Source: Sphingomonadales bacterium 12-68-11
GTDB lineage: Bacteria > Pseudomonadota > Alphaproteobacteria > Sphingomonadales > Sphingomonadaceae
DNA: 64,000 nt
NCBI GenBank assembly: GCA_002279825.1
Contig: NCCV01000007.1
Span: 1-64,000, forward strand
Reading direction: 5' to 3'
Position numbers and translations under genes: made by a program. The notes beneath the pieces were generated by a model. That model saw only the letters and a program-made list of their open reading frames with translations, did not search any database and had not been told where the DNA came from. Below, piece by piece: positions 59,225 to 64,000 of the stretch. Numbering within the stretch: position 1 is the first letter of the stretch; the number at the start of each line of letters is the position of its first letter.

Positions 59225-60657
59225 CAGCGCTCCTCCTCACCGCCTGGCAGAGGCCCGCTTCCGCCCGGGTTCTGGGTCGGCCCCGGAGTGATCCCGGCGG
59301 TGCGGATCGGCGCGCCGCCGACGCCCGTTTCATGCGGGCGGGGCGGCTTGCCCATCAGCTTGAGGATGTACCAGGTACCGAAGCCGAATACCGCGAAGTA
59401 GACCACGATGAACGCGATCAGCGAGGTGGCGACGGCGGGCGCGGCGATCGGCGAGCGCGCGTCGGCGGTGCGCAGCAGCCCGTAGATCACCCAGGGCTGG
59501 CGGCCGACTTCGGTGGTCACCCAGCCCGCGATCACGGCAACGAACCCCGACGGGCCCATAACCAGCGCCGCGCGGTGCAGCCACGACCAGTCGTAGAGCT
59601 TGCCCCGCCAACGCGCGAGCAGGCTCCACACGCCGAGCCCGAGCATCGCGAAACCGATCCCGACCATGATACGGAACGACCAGAACACGATTCCGACCGG
59701 CGGATGCTCGTCGGCGGGCACGGTATCGAGCCCGGCCATCGGCGCGTTCGCATCGTGCTTGAGAATGAGGCTGCCGAGCTGAGGAATCTCAATCGCGAAG
59801 CGCACGGTCTTGGCCTCGCTGTCGGGGATGCCGAACAGGATCAACGGCGCGCCTTCGGGGTGGCTTTCGAAATGGCCTTCCATCGCCATGATCTTGGCCG
59901 GCTGATGCTCGAGCGTGTTGAGCCCGTGGAGATCGCCGACGAAGATCTGCACCGGAGCGACCAGCGCGGCCATCCACATCGCCATCGAGAACATCTTGCG
60001 CGCGTGCAGGTTCGTGCGGTCGCGCAGCAGGTGCCAGGCGCCGACCGCGCCCACCACCAGCGCGGTGGTCAGGTAGGCGGCGATCACCGTGTGGACCAGG
60101 CGGTACGGGAAGCTCGGGTTGAAGACGATGTCCCACCAGCTCGGCCCTGGCAGGAACTGGCCGTTGGCGCCAAGTTCGTATCCGACCGGGGTCTGCATCC
60201 AGCTGTTGACGCTGAGGATCCAGAACGCGGACACGGCCGTGCCGAGCGCGACCATGCAGGTCGCCGCGAAATGCAGCTTCTTGCCGACCTTCTCCATGCC
60301 GAACAGCATGACGCCCAGGAACCCGGCCTCGAGGAAGAACGCGGTCAGCACTTCGTAGGCCATCAGGGGCCCGATCACCGGGCCCGCCTTGTCGGAGAAC
60401 ACCGCCCAATTGGTGCCGAACTGATAGGACATCACGATGCCCGAGACGACGCCCATGGCAAAAGCGATCGCGAAGATCTTCAGCCAGTAGCGGAACAGGT
60501 TAAGATAGAGGACCTTGCCGGTCTTAAGCCAGAGCCCCTCCAATACTGCGAGATAGCTGGCGAGCCCGATCGAGAACGCGGGAAAAATGAAGTGGAAGCT
60601 CACCGTGAAAGCGAACTGGAACCGCGCGAGCAATAATGCGTCTGCACCGTCGAACAT
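59224..60657 (-). CDS. cydA: cytochrome bd-type quinol oxidase subunit I, cyanide-insensitive type
   Basis: A 477-residue subunit I with heme b558 and the b595/d site. Seen: FAFTVSFHFIFPAFSIGLA (axial His), the RLVHTVIAAY His region, GVVSGIVMSYQFGTNW, and FRIMVGIG with the axial Met. The Q-loop after GDLHGLNTLEHQPAKIMAMEG is short: about 35 residues fewer than the long-loop E. coli form, the feature of cyanide-insensitive CioA-like oxidases. Start ATG 60657; an upstream extension to 60729 is unlikely. Read leftward and divergent from lolC across about 140 bp. Confidence 0.93.
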   Translation of the reverse strand: MFDGADALLLARFQFAFTVSFHFIFPAFSIGLASYLAVLEGLWLKTGKVLYLNLFRYWLKIFAIAFAMGVVSGIVMSYQFGTNWAVFSDKAGPVIGPLMAYEVLTAFFLEAGFLGVMLFGMEKVGKKLHFAATCMVALGTAVSAFWILSVNSWMQTPVGYELGANGQFLPGPSWWDIVFNPSFPYRLVHTVIAAYLTTALVVGAVGAWHLLRDRTNLHARKMFSMAMWMAALVAPVQIFVGDLHGLNTLEHQPAKIMAMEGHFESHPEGAPLILFGIPDSEAKTVRFAIEIPQLGSLILKHDANAPMAGLDTVPADEHPPVGIVFWSFRIMVGIGFAMLGLGVWSLLARWRGKLYDWSWLHRAALVMGPSGFVAVIAGWVTTEVGRQPWVIYGLLRTADARSPIAAPAVATSLIAFIVVYFAVFGFGTWYILKLMGKPPRPHETGVGGAPIRTAGITPGPTQNPGGSGPLPGGEEER

Positions 60658-60795
60658 GCGACTCGCCTTAGGCCTGTGCGAAGGGCAATGGAAATGCTGT
60701 GCACGCAACTGTTGTTGCGCCGGCCGCAACGCTGTTGCTTCGCTCCGGGCCGGTCCCTACACCGCGCCCACAGCCAACCGGACTAAGCCTCTCCC

Positions 60796-62029
60796 TTGAT
60801 CCTCTCCACTTTCGAATGGACTATCGCCAAGCGCTACATGCTGCCCGGGCGCGGCGAGGCGGTGATCGCGCTGGTGGCGTCGATCTCGATCGGCGTGGTC
60901 ATGCTCAGCGTCGCGATGCTGATCGTGGTCATGAGCGTGATGAACGGCTTTCGCGCCGAATTGCTCGATCGCATCGTCGGGCTCAACGGCCACGCCATCA
61001 TCCAGGGTTACGGCAACCGGCTCGACAACTGGGAGCAGGTGCTCGCGCAGACCCGTGCTACCGAAGGGGTCGAGCGGGCCTCGCCGCTTATCGAGCAGCC
61101 GCTGCTGGCGACTTTCAACGGCCGGGTCGAAGCGGTGCTGGTCCGCGGCAACACGCCCGAGGATATCGCCCGGCTCAGGCCGTCAGTGGTAGGCGGCGAT
61201 CTCGCCGCGTTGCGGCCGAACGCGGATACCGTCGCGATCGGTTCGCGGCTGGCAGCCAATCTCGGCGCGCGCGTCGGCGATGTGATCACGGTCATCAACC
61301 CGCAAGGACGCTCGACCCCCTTCGGCACCGTGCCGCGCCAGGTCGGCTATACGGTCGCGGCGATTTTCGAGATCGGGGTCTACGACTACGACCAGGCGTT
61401 CATCGTCATGCCGATCCCCAATGCCCAGACGCTGCTGCTGGCGGGCGATTCGGTGCAGATGATCGAGGTCAAGACCGAGGATGCCGAGCAGGTGTCCGAG
61501 ATACTCGGCCCGCTCACCCGGCAACTCGCCGGCCGCGCGGTGGTGACCGACTGGAAGACCATCAACTCGCAGTTGTTCGAGGCGCTGGAAGTCGAGCGGG
61601 TCGCGATGTTCTTCGCACTCTCGATCATCGTGCTGGTCGCCGCGTTCAACATCCTCTCGTCGCTGGTCATGCTGGTGCGTTCGAAAACGCGCGACATCGC
61701 GATCCTGCGCACGATGGGCGCGACGCGGCAGAGCCTGCTCAAGATCTTCGTCACGACCGGTTCGGTGATCGGGATCGTGGGGACGGGCGCGGGCCTCGCG
61801 CTGGGGTTCCTGATCCTAACTTTCCGCCAGCCGATCGTGTGCGTCATCGAATTCGTCACCGGGCAAAGCCTGTGGGACCCGTCGATCCGCTTCCTCTCGG
61901 AAATGCCCTCGCGCACCGATCCGATGGAAGTGCTGATGATCTCGGCGATGGCGATGGGTCTCAGCTTCCTCGCGACGCTTTATCCGTCGTACCGCGCGGC
62001 AGGGACGGATCCGGTGCAGGTACTGCGCT

Positions 62030-62037
<8 letters not shown>
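60796..62037 (+). CDS. lolC: lipoprotein-releasing ABC transporter permease
   Basis: A 413-residue LolC/LolE-family permease with one N-terminal helix, a large periplasmic domain (about residues 45-270), and three C-terminal helices. Seen: [35 protein letters not shown] and [25 protein letters not shown], the coupling region that contacts the ATPase. It extracts lipoproteins for LolA. It starts at TTG and overlaps lolD by 8 bp. As in many alphaproteobacteria a single permease gene is present; it may act as a homodimer. Confidence 0.92.
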
Positions 62038-62716
<679 letters not shown>

Positions 62717-62728
62717 CCCGGCACAGCG

Positions 62729-64000
62729 TCAGCGGCCGATCGTGCGAGCGATCACGCGATCGATCTGCGCGACCGCCGCAGCGTAACGGCCGCTATCGAC
62801 GTTCTCGTACTCGGCAACGAATTCCGCCTCGGTCAAGCCTTCGGACAGCGCGAGCGCCCGCAGCGGCAGCAGGTCTTCTTCCTCCGCGCGCGCCAGCCGC
62901 GCGGCAATGGTTTGGGCCGAGCCGGCCTGCGACGCGGCGCGGGCCGCAGCCACACCGGCCCGGTCGGCCGCAAGATCCACGAATGAGAAGCCGCTGCCCG
63001 TCGGCCGGCTGTCGGCGAGCTCTTTCCATTCGCCGAGCGACCGGCTGACATCGTGCCCGGCGGCGACCGCCAGCGCGGCCGACAGCGCCCAGTGCTTGGC
63101 GAGGTCCTCCCGGCCCGCGAGGCGGGGAGGCTGAGCCGGCACGCCGCAGCTCTTTGGGCCCTGCTCGGCGCCGGCGGCGAGATTGGCGGAACCGGAACTG
63201 ACCGTGTACATCGCAACCGCAACCAGGCGCGCGCGGTTGAGCTCTTCCGGAGCGAGTGCCGAGGGTCCGGTTGCAAACGCGCGGCGGACCACCGTGGCCA
63301 TGTCAGCGGTCGGTTCGGTCTTGTTGAGGGCCATGAGCCGGCAATAGACTGCAGCGGCCGCCTGGCCGTCGACGGGAGTGAGGCCGATTCCCGCCAATTG
63401 ACTGAACAGCCCGTCTCCGAGCGGCAAGTGAACGCGCGCCACGACTGTGCCGCGTTCGATGGCGAGTTGGCTGATCAGCTCGTCGAGCGGAGGCAGCGCG
63501 GCCCCGCGCAGGCGCAGCAGCCGGGTGCCGCCGGCAATCAGCCAACCGCTCAGCGTCTCGCCCAAAGGCAGGTGGCCGATCGTGAGCGCGACCGGGGGAA
63601 ATCCCGCCTCGCTCGGCTCGATCCGGGCGCGGACGTTGACCCACAGCGGTCCGAGCAGCTGCTGGCTGGCAGTGGCCGTGACGTGCCGCTCGTCGAGTCC
63701 GACCGCCACGCGCGGCAGCCGTTCGATCCGCCCGACCAGCAGCGCGGCCTGCGCCAGTTCCTCGCGCGAGAGCCGCAGCGTCGCGCGATCGTTGCCGACC
63801 GCGAGCGCGGCGCGGGCTTCGCGATAAGTGGCGCGGGCGGCATCGACCTGCTCGCCGGTCGGCGCTGCCGACGCCGGGACGCGCGGTGACAAGTCCAAGG
63901 TCAGCACCAGCAACAGAGCCAGCACCAGGCCGAAGGCGAGCGCCCAGGTGCGGCGCCGCCGGCCGCGTCCGTGCGCCTCCGAACCGGCGAGAGTGACGAC
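62729..64000 (-). CDS. membrane-anchored hypothetical protein, truncated by the window edge
   Basis: At least 423 residues are in view and the frame is still open at base 64000, so the true start lies beyond the window. Reading back past an internal GTG at 63925, the frame encodes a basic stretch (GRGRRRRTW) and then a hydrophobic helix (ALAFGLVLALLLVLTLDL), so it is a signal-anchored protein facing the periplasm. The rest is Ala/Arg-rich and helical, with segments such as LTIGHLPLGETLSGW and an internal CGVPAQPPRL. Two Cys are visible. No named family recognised. It converges with lolD. Confidence 0.7.
   Translation of the reverse strand, partial: VVTLAGSEAHGRGRRRRTWALAFGLVLALLLVLTLDLSPRVPASAAPTGEQVDAARATYREARAALAVGNDRATLRLSREELAQAALLVGRIERLPRVAVGLDERHVTATASQQLLGPLWVNVRARIEPSEAGFPPVALTIGHLPLGETLSGWLIAGGTRLLRLRGAALPPLDELISQLAIERGTVVARVHLPLGDGLFSQLAGIGLTPVDGQAAAAVYCRLMALNKTEPTADMATVVRRAFATGPSALAPEELNRARLVAVAMYTVSSGSANLAAGAEQGPKSCGVPAQPPRLAGREDLAKHWALSAALAVAAGHDVSRSLGEWKELADSRPTGSGFSFVDLAADRAGVAAARAASQAGSAQTIAARLARAEEEDLLPLRALALSEGLTEAEFVAEYENVDSGRYAAAVAQIDRVIARTIGR

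Overview
This window is GC-rich, densely packed chromosomal DNA from an alphaproteobacterium. The best fit is Sphingomonadales (Sphingomonadaceae or Erythrobacteraceae). The markers are a DivL-type pseudo-kinase with Tyr in place of the phospho-accepting His, alphaproteobacterial AddA/AddB helicase-nucleases, an aroK-aroB pair, two Flp pilins, and a PEP-CTERM protein with a VPEPATW...LMGFG tail. Placement below order level is inference. I see no prophage, insertion sequence, CRISPR array or resistance island. Almost everything is core or lineage-conserved chromosome.

Layout, left to right. 0-8.2 kb: a GNAT acetyltransferase; a Tat-exported aldo/keto reductase; a chain joined by overlapping stops and starts (glutathione reductase, a DUF4258-like/DUF2283 pair, acyl-CoA carboxylase beta subunit, a small membrane protein); a secreted protein; a DUF488 protein; and aroK-aroB for chorismate. 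8.3-15.5 kb: a 44-residue membrane peptide coupled to a 614-residue exported protein, a sterol-desaturase-like enzyme, XerD, AccA, an M48 protease with a LysM-like end, two Flp pilins and a MutT-like Nudix enzyme. 15.6-25.3 kb: tRNA-Arg(ACG) with a terminator, hemerythrin, phospholipase D-like protein, FolE, a divergent MurA-like enzyme, a membrane-anchored LuxR-type regulator with VOC and DUF4199 proteins, a peroxiredoxin, AhcY with a hairpin leader, and an HD-GYP protein.

25.4-36.9 kb is one tightly coupled run: divL, tsaE, amgK, murU, a palindromic repeat, addB, addA and trxA. It combines cell-cycle signalling, tRNA modification, peptidoglycan sugar recycling and double-strand-break repair. 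36.9-47.8 kb: an inositol-monophosphatase-family enzyme, ArgJ, a membrane-embedded spermidine-synthase-like protein, SecA, an MFS transporter, tRNA-Asn(GTT), a 49-residue basic ORF, NAD kinase and an EAL protein. 47.8-64 kb: Mfd, SdhE, a second hemerythrin, the PEP-CTERM protein, RecG, a GGDEF protein, an aldehyde dehydrogenase, a cyanide-insensitive-type cytochrome bd oxidase with a DUF2474 small subunit, LolC and LolD, and a membrane-anchored protein cut by the window edge.

Three themes recur. Cyclic-di-GMP turnover is spread over single genes (HD-GYP, EAL, GGDEF). DNA repair is well represented (AddAB, Mfd, RecG, MutT-like). Gene packing is extreme, with many ATGA/GTGA/TTGA couplings on the same strand and four convergent pairs whose stop codons overlap by exactly 4 bp. 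The observations most worth a second look are the DivL operon, the DUF4258/DUF2283 insert, the ahcY leader, the divergent MurA-like protein and the 44/614-residue exported pair. Functions rest on motifs read by eye; no database search was run.
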